Shown: in pieces, positions 42,743-51,194 of the stretch
Numbering within the stretch: position 1 is the stretch's first letter
How the letters are laid out: each line of letters opens with the position of its first letter
NCBI RefSeq assembly: GCF_014204535.1
Contig: NZ_JACHLR010000011.1
Coordinates: 83,963 to 147,962 of the forward strand
DNA length: 64,000 nt
Source of the DNA: Novosphingobium chloroacetimidivorans
GTDB lineage: Bacteria; Pseudomonadota; Alphaproteobacteria; Sphingomonadales; Sphingomonadaceae
Direction: 5' to 3'
Translations under genes and position numbers: made by a program
Notes under the pieces: model-generated
Databases searched by the model: none
The model's input: the letters and a program-made list of their open reading frames with translations, nothing else
What the model was told of the DNA's origin: nothing

Positions 42743-43165
42743 TCAAGCGTAGTAGTCCAGCGCGTGCAGCGCCTTCGACAACGGCACCAGCCCAAGGCGC
42801 GGCGGCAGCACGATCTCCTTGCGCGCTCGCGCATCCATCGTGCCGCGTACCAGCGCGGGATCGCGCAACTCATCGATCCACGTCACTGACGCTGGGAAGT
42901 TGCGCGCAGCCCATATAGCGAAAGCCAGCAGACCATCCACGCTGTTGTAAGCGTCCCGAATGCGCTGGTCCCGTGAATGCTTGGTGCGCGTAGCGTAGAT
43001 CGAGAAGTCAGGATGTTCGATCTCGTAGGTAGTCTTACGCCACTTGCCATCCCACTTTTCTGAGAACTTGGCCTTGGCACCATCGACGCTCTTGGACCCC
43101 ATCTTCTCCGCGATAAAATATGCCACGCGTACTGCCTCAGCGCGTGTCGTTACCTTCTTGCCCAT
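42743..43165 (-). CDS. hypothetical phage protein
   Basis: A 140-residue basic protein, not recognised: KKVTTRAEAVRVAYFIAEKM at the N-terminus, FSEKWDGKWRKTTYEIEHPD in the middle, and LPPRLGLVPLSKALHALDYY at the end. It reads leftward, starting at ATG 43165 and divergent from the late region. The gap to the plus-strand genes carries a pair of 20-base direct repeats. Confidence 0.6.
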   Translation of the reverse strand: MGKKVTTRAEAVRVAYFIAEKMGSKSVDGAKAKFSEKWDGKWRKTTYEIEHPDFSIYATRTKHSRDQRIRDAYNSVDGLLAFAIWAARNFPASVTWIDELRDPALVRGTMDARARKEIVLPPRLGLVPLSKALHALDYYA

Positions 43166-43229
43166 CGTTCGTACTCCTCGATGAGCGCCATATGTCTCGA
43201 CGTTATAGTATCGTCAACGAGAAAACGCG

Positions 43230-43295
43230 ACTACCACCTATTATGAGCAATAGAGTGTTTCCTCATCCAAGTATCACTACCACCTTTTATGAGCA
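43230..43295. promoter_or_regulatory. paired direct repeats in a divergent control region
   Basis: ACTACCACCTATTATGAGCA at 43230-43249 and ACTACCACCTTTTATGAGCA at 43276-43295 differ at one base and are spaced 46 bases apart. They sit between leftward and rightward phage genes and so are candidate binding sites for an early/late regulator. Confidence 0.55.
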
Positions 43296-43343
43296 TTCCG
43301 AAGTTTATTGATTTGGCGGGACACGATCTTGTAAGCCCGGACT

Positions 43344-43508
43344 ATGGATGAACAGCAAGGTGAAACCGATATCTACAGCGATCCCGACTACCCCGTTGAT
43401 CCATCGCGCCGGTATGATCTTCAAGCCGCCAAGGTGACGGTCACGGGTGTGCCCGAGGATCGCCTTCAGGTGGTGGCAGCGTGGCTGGCGCGGTTCGGGT
43501 TGGCCTAA
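43344..43508 (+). CDS. small hypothetical phage protein
   Basis: A 54-residue acidic protein starting MDEQQGETDIYSDPDYPVDP and ending DRLQVVAAWLARFGLA. It is the first rightward gene after the divergent control region. It has no strong ribosome site. Coding support comes from its position in a compact run of small genes. Confidence 0.45.
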   Translation: MDEQQGETDIYSDPDYPVDPSRRYDLQAAKVTVTGVPEDRLQVVAAWLARFGLA

Positions 43509-43519
43509 CTAAGTATTGG

Positions 43520-43684
43520 ATGACACTCACAGCACCCCGTACGCCCTACTCACAACGCCTATCCCAGTGGCTGGCAGATGGCTGCCCGTCAGATGCCTTC
43601 TACCGCTCTGAGGTGGCCCGTGGCCGTCTCACGGACCTCGGTATACCCATCTGGGCAGTAAGGCTGCACTTCGTGGATAAATAA
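43520..43684 (+). CDS. small hypothetical phage protein
   Basis: A 54-residue protein beginning MTLTAPRTPYSQRLSQWLAD and ending WAVRLHFVDK. Its TAA stop overlaps the TAAATA motif that precedes the next gene. No family recognised. Confidence 0.45.
   Translation: MTLTAPRTPYSQRLSQWLADGCPSDAFYRSEVARGRLTDLGIPIWAVRLHFVDK
43678..43683 (+). promoter_or_regulatory. TAAATA motif before the gene at 43689
   Basis: GGATAAATA followed by ACCAC and ATG 43689. Spacer five bases, no Shine-Dalgarno sequence. Confidence 0.55.
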
Positions 43685-43688
43685 CCAC

Positions 43689-43937
43689 ATGAGCAACTTT
43701 CCCCACCTTTACGATGACGATGCCACCCTATCGTTGGGAGCAAAACTGTGGTTTCTCGACGTAGTTGATGGCCGCGTGGCGCTACTACCCGAACAGCACG
43801 ATGACTTTCATTTTCTGCTACAGGAGCGGGGATATGGTCGGTTCTACGATTCCGCGACCGAAGCCTACATCCTCGATTTCCAACGCGTACAAGGCCGCTT
43901 TGCAGCGATGCTGCTGGAGATCGGCGATGACCAATGA
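43689..43937 (+). CDS. hypothetical phage protein
   Basis: An 82-residue acidic soluble protein (LYDDDATLSLGAKLWFLDVV, FHFLLQERGYGRFYDSATEA YI). No family recognised. It heads a run of tightly overlapping genes (43689, 43927, 44127, 44360) that leads to the HNH gene. Its start is set by TAAATA five bases upstream. Confidence 0.65.
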   Translation: MSNFPHLYDDDATLSLGAKLWFLDVVDGRVALLPEQHDDFHFLLQERGYGRFYDSATEAYILDFQRVQGRFAAMLLEIGDDQ

Positions 43938-44130
43938 CGTGTTGCGCGCCATCGCCTACGCCAACGGTCTGGTGCTGACTGGCTGCACTGCCGTGGCGCT
44001 CATGCCGCTGGTGCCCCTGCCCTTGGATGTGGCGCTTGGTACCGTCGCGGCCTCCACCTTTTCTGTCACCGGCTGGCTGGCAGCATTCACCGCGCGTGCG
44101 GTTGCCCGCGCCCTCAAGGATTCACAATGA
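43927..44130 (+). CDS. two-helix membrane protein, holin candidate
   Basis: A 67-residue protein with two hydrophobic segments (YANGLVLTGCTAVALMPLVP and LDVALGTVAASTFSVTGWLA) and a basic C-terminus (ARAVARALKDSQ). This is the class II holin layout. It overlaps the preceding gene by 11 bases and the next by four. The GH19 lysin lies about 1.7 kb upstream. Confidence 0.6.
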   Translation: MTNDVLRAIAYANGLVLTGCTAVALMPLVPLPLDVALGTVAASTFSVTGWLAAFTARAVARALKDSQ

Positions 44131-44363
44131 ACACGCCCCTCGACCGCGATGACATCGCCATCATGATCGGCAACGAGATCGCCACTTGGACCAACGTGAC
44201 CTCACCCAAGGTGCTTGAGCGCGCCCTCCGCGCTCTGGCCGATAAGCTTTGCGACTATGCCCACCTTCACTACACCTCTGGTCAGCTATCGTTCGATCAG
44301 GTCAAAAGCTGGATCAACGAGGCCAAGCCCACAATCCTGCCCGGTCTACCGGGAGGCGCGTGA
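44127..44363 (+). CDS. hypothetical phage protein
   Basis: A 78-residue soluble helical protein (DRDDIAIMIGNEIATWTNVT, ALRALADKLCDYAHLHYTSG). It starts in an ATGA overlap and ends in a GTGA overlap with the HNH gene, so it is translationally coupled on both sides. No family recognised. Confidence 0.6.
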   Translation: MNTPLDRDDIAIMIGNEIATWTNVTSPKVLERALRALADKLCDYAHLHYTSGQLSFDQVKSWINEAKPTILPGLPGGA

Positions 44364-44692
44364 GTTACCGGCGCGACGATCGCAGCGACGAGGCGCGCGC
44401 CTACCGTAAGCTGTACAACTGCAAGGCGTGGCGCACTCGGCGTGCCGCGCTGCTGAGGGCAGAGCCCCTGTGCCGCTACTGTGCGCGCCTTGGCCGTGTG
44501 ACCGCAGCCACGGTGGCTGACCACATCATCCCCCACCGTGGTGATCCAGAGTTGTTCGCTGGTGACCTGCAACCGTTGTGCTCACCCTGTCACTCAAGGG
44601 TCAAGCAGCGCGAGGAGAATGGCGGCTGGGATGGTGCCTGTAATCTTGATGGTTACCCGATCGATCCCAGTCACCCCAACGCATCGGAGTGA
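44360..44692 (+). CDS. HNH endonuclease of the packaging module
   Basis: A 110-residue HNH protein with two zinc pairs (LCRYCARLG and CSPCHSR) around the core ADHIIPHRGDPELFAGDLQP L. Such HNH proteins sit next to HK97-type terminases and assist in DNA packaging. GTG 44360 has GGGAGG upstream and overlaps the previous stop by GTGA. Here it is separated from terS by about 3 kb of reverse-strand cargo. Confidence 0.9.
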   Translation: MSYRRDDRSDEARAYRKLYNCKAWRTRRAALLRAEPLCRYCARLGRVTAATVADHIIPHRGDPELFAGDLQPLCSPCHSRVKQREENGGWDGACNLDGYPIDPSHPNASE

Positions 44693-44707
44693 CTGGCCGA
44701 TGTTCTC

Positions 44708-45475
44708 TTAACTCGCGTAAGTTAGGCCGGTCACGACCTTCCTTTGACGGCGCTTCGCAAACCCAATCGCCCCAAAACCGATGATCATCATCGCCCACGT
44801 ACTAGGTTCAGGCACTGCACTGACGGGATTAAGCGACCAAGAGACGTTGCCTATGTCAACCAGCACAACTGGCCTCACTGCATTCGAACCGGGGACCGCC
44901 CCGGTGCTGTAGGTGTATTGCATCGAATTGGAATTGAATGCGGCGGATGTCCCGTTGAGTTGGCTAATCATGTCACTCGAACGTAAAAGCGCTGACCAAT
45001 CGAAAGCATTCAAGCCGACTGTTTCGAAGTTTAATCCGCCGCCGAGATCGTATGGAGTTGGTCCATTGAAGTCGTAATTAGATGATCTGAAAGATTGGGA
45101 GTCTGTCTTTCCGACAACATTGTGATCGTTCCAGAACTGAACGGAGCTACTGATATCGAAGCGCGCCTTGTAGGAGGACGTATAGGTGCCGGACGTAATC
45201 GTTGTCAGCATATCCGGGAGCCAGTAGATATTAATTGTCGGGTCCGCGTCGTACAAGCTGGTGAGTATCGCCTTGTCTGCATCGAAGCGCATCTTCAGAT
45301 TGAACGCGTCGCCAACCTTGAACTTACCGGTCGGTGCAGGTGTGAAGGCACTATTGATCGCCAACTGAGCGCCGGTCACAGTTCCCGTTGCCGATAGATC
45401 ATAGATGGCCGCTCTTGCGGGTGCCGCTACAAAGCTCGCCGTCAGCGCAGCCACTACGAATACAAACCCCTTCAT
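44708..45475 (-). CDS. PEPxxWA-CTERM sorting domain protein (prophage cargo)
   Basis: A 255-residue exported protein. The signal peptide at 1-23 ends AAPARA. A beta-rich middle (DLSATGTVTGAQLAINSAFT, FDADKAILTSLYDADPTINI Y) precedes the C-terminal sorting signal VPEPSTWAMMIIGFGAIGFA KRR: the PEP motif at 222-224, a membrane helix and an Arg-rich end. The signal is recognised by exosortase/archaeosortase-like enzymes, known in sphingomonads. ATG 45475 has AAGGGGAAAG upstream. It is encoded against the late genes; no exosortase is in the window. Confidence 0.88.
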   Translation of the reverse strand: MKGFVFVVAALTASFVAAPARAAIYDLSATGTVTGAQLAINSAFTPAPTGKFKVGDAFNLKMRFDADKAILTSLYDADPTINIYWLPDMLTTITSGTYTSSYKARFDISSSVQFWNDHNVVGKTDSQSFRSSNYDFNGPTPYDLGGGLNFETVGLNAFDWSALLRSSDMISQLNGTSAAFNSNSMQYTYSTGAVPGSNAVRPVVLVDIGNVSWSLNPVSAVPEPSTWAMMIIGFGAIGFAKRRQRKVVTGLTYAS

Positions 45476-45600
45476 TGATGCTTTCCCCTTAACCTTCTGT
45501 TCACCTTTGGAAGTTTGCTCGATCAAAGGCAAGCCGTCAGTCAGGGTGCCTTAAAGCGGGACTCACTGATTCGAGGCAGCGACGATCCTGACGCGTGACA

Positions 45601-45825
45601 TCATTGATCAAAAATCTTGTGACGCTTCATGGCGTAGAAGTGTTCAAAGTCGGCCTCTAGGTGCTTGCCAAAGCTAACGGAACTCTCAGCCTTCTTGTAA
45701 GCTAACAGTAGTGCTTGTTGTCGATTCTGAATGCGGAGTTCCCTGACTACGTTGTTCATCGTCGAGACAAACCAGATCAGCAAAATTAAGCTGATGATGA
45801 GCGATAAGATGAGCAAGCCTTCCAT
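45601..45825 (-). CDS. small single-pass membrane protein (prophage cargo)
   Basis: A 74-residue protein with one N-terminal helix (LLILSLIISLILLIWFV) followed by a charged, coiled-coil-like tail (NNVVRELRIQNRQQALLLAY KKAESS). No family recognised. It lies between the PEPxxWA gene and the secreted 442-residue gene on the same strand, so it is probably part of the same cargo. Confidence 0.6.
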   Translation of the reverse strand: MEGLLILSLIISLILLIWFVSTMNNVVRELRIQNRQQALLLAYKKAESSVSFGKHLEADFEHFYAMKRHKIFDQ

Positions 45826-45934
45826 CGATGATACCTTCTTAGTGCACTAGCGCATCGCGTCTATCAGCACTGCATGCAGCCGCTTGCAAGCGCATAAACT
45901 TTTCCGACCTGACCCGTCACCCGCCACCGTTGAC

Positions 45935-46231
45935 TAAATACATTCAACGGGGTTGCTCACCCCATCCCGATCGGACGAGCGCTCACTGACCGATCGGGTA
46001 CCGGCACAGACCGGTTATCGTGGTCACCACGGCCCGGCAGGGGGTGGGTCGATCACGATGAGGCGCGTCGCGGAAACCGGCCGCCCCCTCACGCACGCGA
46101 CGCCGCATTTCAGCAGGTTATTTTTAGATGAAACTCGCGCCGAGGGCGATCCCAGCGCGAGGGTCGCGTCGCGGTCGCCCGGTTTGCACCGATCCAGTGC
46201 CGAGACGCGAAGTGATCGGAGAGCCTTCCTA
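45935..46231 (+). ncRNA. structured GC-rich block, candidate non-coding RNA
   Basis: After TAAATA at 45935-45940 comes a run of hairpins: GGGGT-TGCTC-ACCCC (about 45949), CCCGATCGG...CCGATCGGG (about 45964-45996), CGTGGT-C-ACCACG (about 46019). GC-rich repeats with CGCGTCGCGG follow (46064 and 46169). It has no plausible gene and is more GC-rich than the cargo genes around it. It may be an RNA or a DNA structural element. Confidence 0.35.
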
Positions 46232-47560
46232 CTACGCTCCCAGAGCTTCCGTTAACTTCTTAGGCTTGATTATGAGAAGCTTGGTATCTTTCTGGAACTC
46301 GGTTGAAAACCAAGGCGATGTAGAATCTCCGTCGATGACGATCGGCTCTGCCCCGTCGATCTGCTTTACAGAGATCGATACAGATTTCACATTATCCGGA
46401 AGCTTAACCATCACCGACTTGGCCCAGTTTAACTCACCGCTGGCTGCATCCTGCTGTGCTGTACCATCGGTGGTCTTGTACTCCGTCCAATACGCAGTAC
46501 CCCAAACGGTGCCCCGTGCATCTTTATAGAAGGGCCCGCAAGACCCATGATTAGCGATCTTGCTCATGTAGCCAAAGCTCTGGCTGGTTAAGTTTTGGAT
46601 ACCAAGACAGCGAGAGCTCTTAGAGCTATCACAAACAGCACGCACCGAATTAGAATAGATGTTCCATTCAGGTCCTGTGCTGTTAAATTCGAACAATTTC
46701 GTGCGATCCCCCTTGCAATGGCCGTTGCCATCTTTAAACTCCTGTGCTCGGTCTTGAGTGCTTACGACTTGGGTGGAAACCACGGCTTTGACGGTGTACT
46801 CACCAAGTCGTGTTGGGATCACATTCACTGCCAAGGTGTACTTTGTCGGTGCTGCAACGTTACCGAACCATCCTTTGATAGTCTCCCACCACGTGAGCGT
46901 GCGTGGCACCGTAAGCTCTCCAACAATCGGCGTAACCTCCGATGTGGCCGTGAATAGCGACGCAGGGCAGTTAAAGGTGATTGATGTCGTAATCTGTGTT
47001 GTCTTCTGGCATGGTTTACCAGCTACGGTATATTGAGCTTCACCAGTACCGAGGCTACTGCCTTGGATCGTGATCGCGACAGCGCCCTTGTCTGCATTTG
47101 TTTTTGAAATGACGTATACTGGGGCGTACTCCATCACCATAGGCGTACCCTTAACAAAGGGCAACTTATCGAGGGATGATGACACTGCGTATGTTGTTTT
47201 CCTGACATCTTGAGCCGTTACTTTTTCTAAGCTCTGCAACTGATATATCTGATTACCCACATCCTTGAATACCTGTTGCTCGGCAGCGGTGAGTTGACTG
47301 AACGTTTTATCCAACGTTCCTTGAGCCATTGCATTCACTTGGCCAAGAAGTATCTGTAGGTGTTGTCTCGTCCTAAAGGTGTTAGCGCTTACCGCATCAT
47401 CGGTATTATCTATCAAGCTCGACACAGCATCGCGAAAGCTGCTGATAACGCTGGAAACGGCCATGCCACTGCCGATAGAGGTTAGTGGGTTTTGCGCGAT
47501 TGCTGGACTGGACGCCATGCTGATCACCAAGGCCGCACTTACTAAAGCCCGTACAGACAC
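46232..47560 (-). CDS. secreted protein of unknown function (prophage cargo)
   Basis: A 442-residue protein with a signal peptide at about 1-22 (VRALVSAALVISMASSPAIA). A helical N-terminal part (SSFRDAVSSLIDNTDDAVSA, LLGQVNAMAQGTLDKTFSQL) is followed by beta-rich, Ig-like text and six or more Cys residues. No enzyme motif was recognised. GTG 47560 has AGGGGAGA eight bases upstream; a longer frame reaches 47674. It is placed between HNH and terS but reads in the opposite direction, so it is likely expressed in the lysogen. Confidence 0.72.
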   Translation of the reverse strand: MSVRALVSAALVISMASSPAIAQNPLTSIGSGMAVSSVISSFRDAVSSLIDNTDDAVSANTFRTRQHLQILLGQVNAMAQGTLDKTFSQLTAAEQQVFKDVGNQIYQLQSLEKVTAQDVRKTTYAVSSSLDKLPFVKGTPMVMEYAPVYVISKTNADKGAVAITIQGSSLGTGEAQYTVAGKPCQKTTQITTSITFNCPASLFTATSEVTPIVGELTVPRTLTWWETIKGWFGNVAAPTKYTLAVNVIPTRLGEYTVKAVVSTQVVSTQDRAQEFKDGNGHCKGDRTKLFEFNSTGPEWNIYSNSVRAVCDSSKSSRCLGIQNLTSQSFGYMSKIANHGSCGPFYKDARGTVWGTAYWTEYKTTDGTAQQDAASGELNWAKSVMVKLPDNVKSVSISVKQIDGAEPIVIDGDSTSPWFSTEFQKDTKLLIIKPKKLTEALGA

Positions 47561-47747
47561 GATATTTCTCCCCTGTAAGAGAACTGAGTCGTCCTCAACC
47601 TTTTGTCTCGAACTTGAACAAAAGAAGCAAGTGTGATCGATAAAACATGCGCCTCGCTTTGATTGCCTACGCAAATAGCTGATAAATCACTTTTTCTGTT
47701 GATCGACATGCGCTGTCTCGCAACAGCTTAATAGTCTGATGGTTGGA

Positions 47748-47753
47748 TAAATA
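47748..47753 (+). promoter_or_regulatory. TAAATA motif before terS
   Basis: GGATAAATACC followed by ATG 47760, spacer six bases. No Shine-Dalgarno sequence. Confidence 0.55.
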
Positions 47754-47759
47754 CCTGCG

Positions 47760-48212
47760 ATGCCCCGCACCGCAACACCCACCGCTATCAAGAAACTCGC
47801 AGGAAACCCCGGTAAGCGCGCCCTAAACAAGGCCGAACCGCAGCCCTCTGGCGTGCCCTCGCGCCCCACCACCATGACCAGCGCCGCGCGCAAGGTCTGG
47901 ACCCGGCTCATCGGTGCCATGCCTGCGGATGTCTACACCGCGTGCGATTCCGCCCTTCTGGCAGCCTATTGCGAGGCCGTGGCTGCTCACCAGACCGCCA
48001 CACGCCTGATCAGCGACAAGAACTTCGAGCCGATCGGCACCGGCTCCACCGGTCAGCAGGTCATCCATCCCGCCTACAAACTTCAGGCCGACCAAGCCCG
48101 GCTGATCGCGACCTTGGGGCAGCGTCTGGGGCTCGACCCGATCGCCCGTCAGTCCATCAACAGCGCACCGCAGGGCACGGAGGAGGACTCGTTCAAAGGT
48201 CTGATGAACTGA
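47760..48212 (+). CDS. terminase small subunit, P27 family
   Basis: A 150-residue DNA-recognition subunit of the packaging motor. The start PRTATPTAIKKLAGNPGKRA is the P27-family hallmark, followed by SAARKVWTRLIGAMPADVYT and LLAAYCEAVAAHQTATRLI. Its stop overlaps the terL start by one base (TGATG). The start is set by TAAATA six bases upstream. Confidence 0.93.
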   Translation: MPRTATPTAIKKLAGNPGKRALNKAEPQPSGVPSRPTTMTSAARKVWTRLIGAMPADVYTACDSALLAAYCEAVAAHQTATRLISDKNFEPIGTGSTGQQVIHPAYKLQADQARLIATLGQRLGLDPIARQSINSAPQGTEEDSFKGLMN

Positions 48213-49831
48213 TGTTCGCCGACCATCTTATCGAACGCGACACCGGGCGCGCCGACCGCGTCATTGCCTTCCTCGAATTGCTGCCCATCGTAGACGGCGC
48301 GCTTGCGGGAACGCGCCTGCGCATCGACCCGTGGATGGCCGAGTTCATCCGGGATATCTACGAACCGCACAGTGCCGAAGGCTCGCGTCTTGTCCGCAGA
48401 GCCGTTCTGTCAGTCGCGCGCAAGGTGGGAAAGAGCTACCTCGTCGCGGGTCTCTTGCTCGCTCATCTTGTCGGCCCAGAGGCGCAGCCCAACAGCCAAA
48501 TCTATTCATGCGCGAACGATCGCGAACAGGCGTCGGTTATATTCAATATCTGCCGCAAGATGATCGAAATGAGCCCCGGCCTTGCCAAGGTTCTCAAGGT
48601 CGTGAACTCCACCAAGACCATCATGGTGATGTCCAGCACCGTAAAGGGGCGCGGATCGGTCTACAAAGCCCTTTCGGCTGAAACATCGACCAAGCACGGA
48701 TTGCATGCCCAGTTCTTTGTTTACGACGAGTTGGGGGAATCCAAAACTGACGAATTGTGGAACACCATCTTTGACAGTCAGCAGACCATTCGCGACCCAC
48801 TCGCGATTGCGATTAGCACGCAGAACAACGACCCTCAACATCCCCTCAGCCTGATGATCGACGATGGTCTGCGGCGTGACGATGACGGAAACAAGGTTGA
48901 CGAAAGCCTAGTGGTGCACCTCCACGCGGCGGATGAGGAGTGCGACCTCCTCGATGAGGCACAGTGGATCAAGGCCAACCCCGCTTGCCTGACGTGGAAG
49001 TCGATTGAACCGATCCGGGTTGCGGCCGAGGAAGCCGCGCGCCTGCCCTCCAAAGAGGCCAATTTCCGACGCCGCTACCTCAACCAGCGCGTCAATCCAT
49101 ACACCACCCTGATCAGTCAGGCGGCTTGGAAAGGCTGCCGTGCTGATGCGGTGGAGTTCACAGAGCGCGAACCGGTCTATCTCGGGCTCGACATGTCCTT
49201 CAGGGATGACTTGACCGCGCTGGTCATGGTCAGCGCTGGACCCGAGGCGCGCTGCCGCGCATGGTTCTGGAAACCGTCTGACCTCATCAGCGACCATACC
49301 AAGCGCGATGGCGTGAGGTATGATCTATACGCTCAACAAGGCCGACTAGAAGCCTGCCCCGGCGTCATGATCACTCCACGATCGGTGGCGATCAAGATCG
49401 CCGAACTGTGCCAGCTATATGATGTGCGCGGGCTTGCGTACGACCGTTATGGCACCCGCGAACTCCTCGGCCACTTCGATGAAATCGGCCTTGCCGCGTC
49501 CGATGATGATAAGCTGCACGGCGGTCTTAGGCTGGTCGGCTGGGGTCAGGGTTACAAAGACATGAGCCCGGCTGTGATGGCCTTTGAGGAAAGCATCATC
49601 ACCAAGGCGCTGGTCCACGATGGTGGCCCGCTGCTGACGATGTGCGTGATGAACGCGCTCGTCAAAATGGATGAAGCCGGAAACCGTAAATTGGACAAGA
49701 GCAAGTCCCGCTTCAAGATCGACGGTGCTCAAGCACTCGCCATGGCGCTGGGGCTCAAGGTTCGCGATGGCAATCAGGTAGCGCCGGTCAGTCCATGGGA
49801 GGACCCGGCCTTCTCGATTTCTAGGCTTTGA
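48212..49831 (+). CDS. terminase large subunit
   Basis: A 539-residue packaging ATPase and nuclease of the HK97/Terminase_1 type. Walker A is SVARKVGKSYLVAGLLL near 75, Walker B is FFVYDELGESKTDE near 175, and the coupling motif is AIAISTQNN. The nuclease domain has YLGLDMSFRDDLTALVMV near 330 and a final acidic site in RFKIDGAQALAMALG. The length is normal. ATG 48212 directly follows terS. Confidence 0.95.
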   Translation: MFADHLIERDTGRADRVIAFLELLPIVDGALAGTRLRIDPWMAEFIRDIYEPHSAEGSRLVRRAVLSVARKVGKSYLVAGLLLAHLVGPEAQPNSQIYSCANDREQASVIFNICRKMIEMSPGLAKVLKVVNSTKTIMVMSSTVKGRGSVYKALSAETSTKHGLHAQFFVYDELGESKTDELWNTIFDSQQTIRDPLAIAISTQNNDPQHPLSLMIDDGLRRDDDGNKVDESLVVHLHAADEECDLLDEAQWIKANPACLTWKSIEPIRVAAEEAARLPSKEANFRRRYLNQRVNPYTTLISQAAWKGCRADAVEFTEREPVYLGLDMSFRDDLTALVMVSAGPEARCRAWFWKPSDLISDHTKRDGVRYDLYAQQGRLEACPGVMITPRSVAIKIAELCQLYDVRGLAYDRYGTRELLGHFDEIGLAASDDDKLHGGLRLVGWGQGYKDMSPAVMAFEESIITKALVHDGGPLLTMCVMNALVKMDEAGNRKLDKSKSRFKIDGAQALAMALGLKVRDGNQVAPVSPWEDPAFSISRL

Positions 49832-49878
49832 CCTGACAATCAACTGCGCACCCGGCGCATGCATCTGCATCCCGCAGA

Positions 49879-49884
49879 TAAATA
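49879..49884 (+). promoter_or_regulatory. TAAATA motif before the portal gene
   Basis: AGATAAATA, spacer CACGC, ATG 49890. No Shine-Dalgarno sequence. Confidence 0.55.
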
Positions 49885-49889
49885 CACGC

Positions 49890-51194
49890 ATGTTCAACCT
49901 ATTTGCGCGCAACGAGACGCGATCCCTAGAAGACCCCACCGTATCACTGAGTGATCCGGAGGCGTATAATGAGTTCTTCTCGCGCCTACCCACTATCACG
50001 GGCGATAGTGTCACGGAAGAGAAGGCGCTGGGCGTCACATCCATCTGGCAGGCCGTGAACGTTATCGCGGGTACAATCGCCGCGCTGCCATTTCATCTTT
50101 ACAAGCGCACTGATGATGGTGCCGAAAAGGACACGCGCAACCCACTTTACTACCTCATCCATGATCGGCCTAACGACTATCAAACGTCATCCGCATTTCT
50201 ACGTTGGCTGGTCTCGCGTCTGTTGCTCAAGGGTCGTGCCACCGCGCTGATCTCGCGCAACAAGGCCAATCGCGTGCTCTCCATCATGCCGCTGGACCCT
50301 TCCAAGCTGACGATCGAGCAGCGCCTTGCCGGGGACCAGATCAAGCGCACCTACGTTTACGAACTCAAGAGCGGCAGCGTCACCTATGACGCCGCGAACG
50401 TGATCGATATCGTCACTCTGCCGACATCGGACGCGATCGGTCACTACGATCCGATCCACTCGAACCGGGACGCCATCGCCCTCATGGTCGCTTGCCAGCA
50501 ATACGCGGGCAAGTTGTTCGCATCAGGTGGCGTGCCGCCTCTCATGCTGACCACCCCCGGCGCGATCTCCCCGGCCGCAAGTGAACGCGCCTCGAATGAC
50601 ATCGCCAAGGCCGTGCGCGCGAGCGCTCGCGACAAGAGCAACGTCTTGGTTGTACCCACCGGCCACGATCTCAAGGCCGTAGGCCTCGATCCCTCCAAGT
50701 CTCAACTGATCGAACTTCGCAAGTTCATGATCAGTGAGACAAGCCGCATCTTTAACGTCGCACCTGCGATCCTGCACGACTTGACCAACGGGACGTATTC
50801 AAACGTCGAGCAACAGAACCTGTCTTTCGCACAGCAGACGTTGCACCCGATCATTGAGGCCATTGAACAGGAGTTTAACGCCAAGTTGTTCGGGCCGCGC
50901 AATGCAACCGGATATGTTGAGTTCTCGATGTCCGGTCTACTTCGTGGTGACTTCGCCGCGCGCATGGAAGGCTTACAGAAGGCCGTCAACTCCGCGCTGA
51001 TGACCCCTAATGAAGCCCGCGCCTACGAAAACCTGCCTCCGATGGACGGCGGTGACCGCCTCTACATTCAAGGCGCGACGATCCCGCTGGAGGACGCGGC
51101 AGCGCCCAAGCCCGAACCTACACCACCGGCACCAGAGCCGGAACCCGACCCCGAACCCGACACCACCACCGATCAACCTGAGGACGCCGCATGA
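49890..51194 (+). CDS. HK97-family portal protein
   Basis: A 434-residue protein that forms the dodecameric DNA entry ring. Family motifs are ALGVTSIWQAVNVIAGTIAA, NPLYYLIHDRPND, DVIDIVTLPTSDAIGHYDPI-like text, and LEQQNLSFAQQTLHPIIEAI near 310. A Pro/Glu-rich tail follows. The stop overlaps the protease start by ATGA. Confidence 0.95.
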   Translation: MFNLFARNETRSLEDPTVSLSDPEAYNEFFSRLPTITGDSVTEEKALGVTSIWQAVNVIAGTIAALPFHLYKRTDDGAEKDTRNPLYYLIHDRPNDYQTSSAFLRWLVSRLLLKGRATALISRNKANRVLSIMPLDPSKLTIEQRLAGDQIKRTYVYELKSGSVTYDAANVIDIVTLPTSDAIGHYDPIHSNRDAIALMVACQQYAGKLFASGGVPPLMLTTPGAISPAASERASNDIAKAVRASARDKSNVLVVPTGHDLKAVGLDPSKSQLIELRKFMISETSRIFNVAPAILHDLTNGTYSNVEQQNLSFAQQTLHPIIEAIEQEFNAKLFGPRNATGYVEFSMSGLLRGDFAARMEGLQKAVNSALMTPNEARAYENLPPMDGGDRLYIQGATIPLEDAAAPKPEPTPPAPEPEPDPEPDTTTDQPEDAA

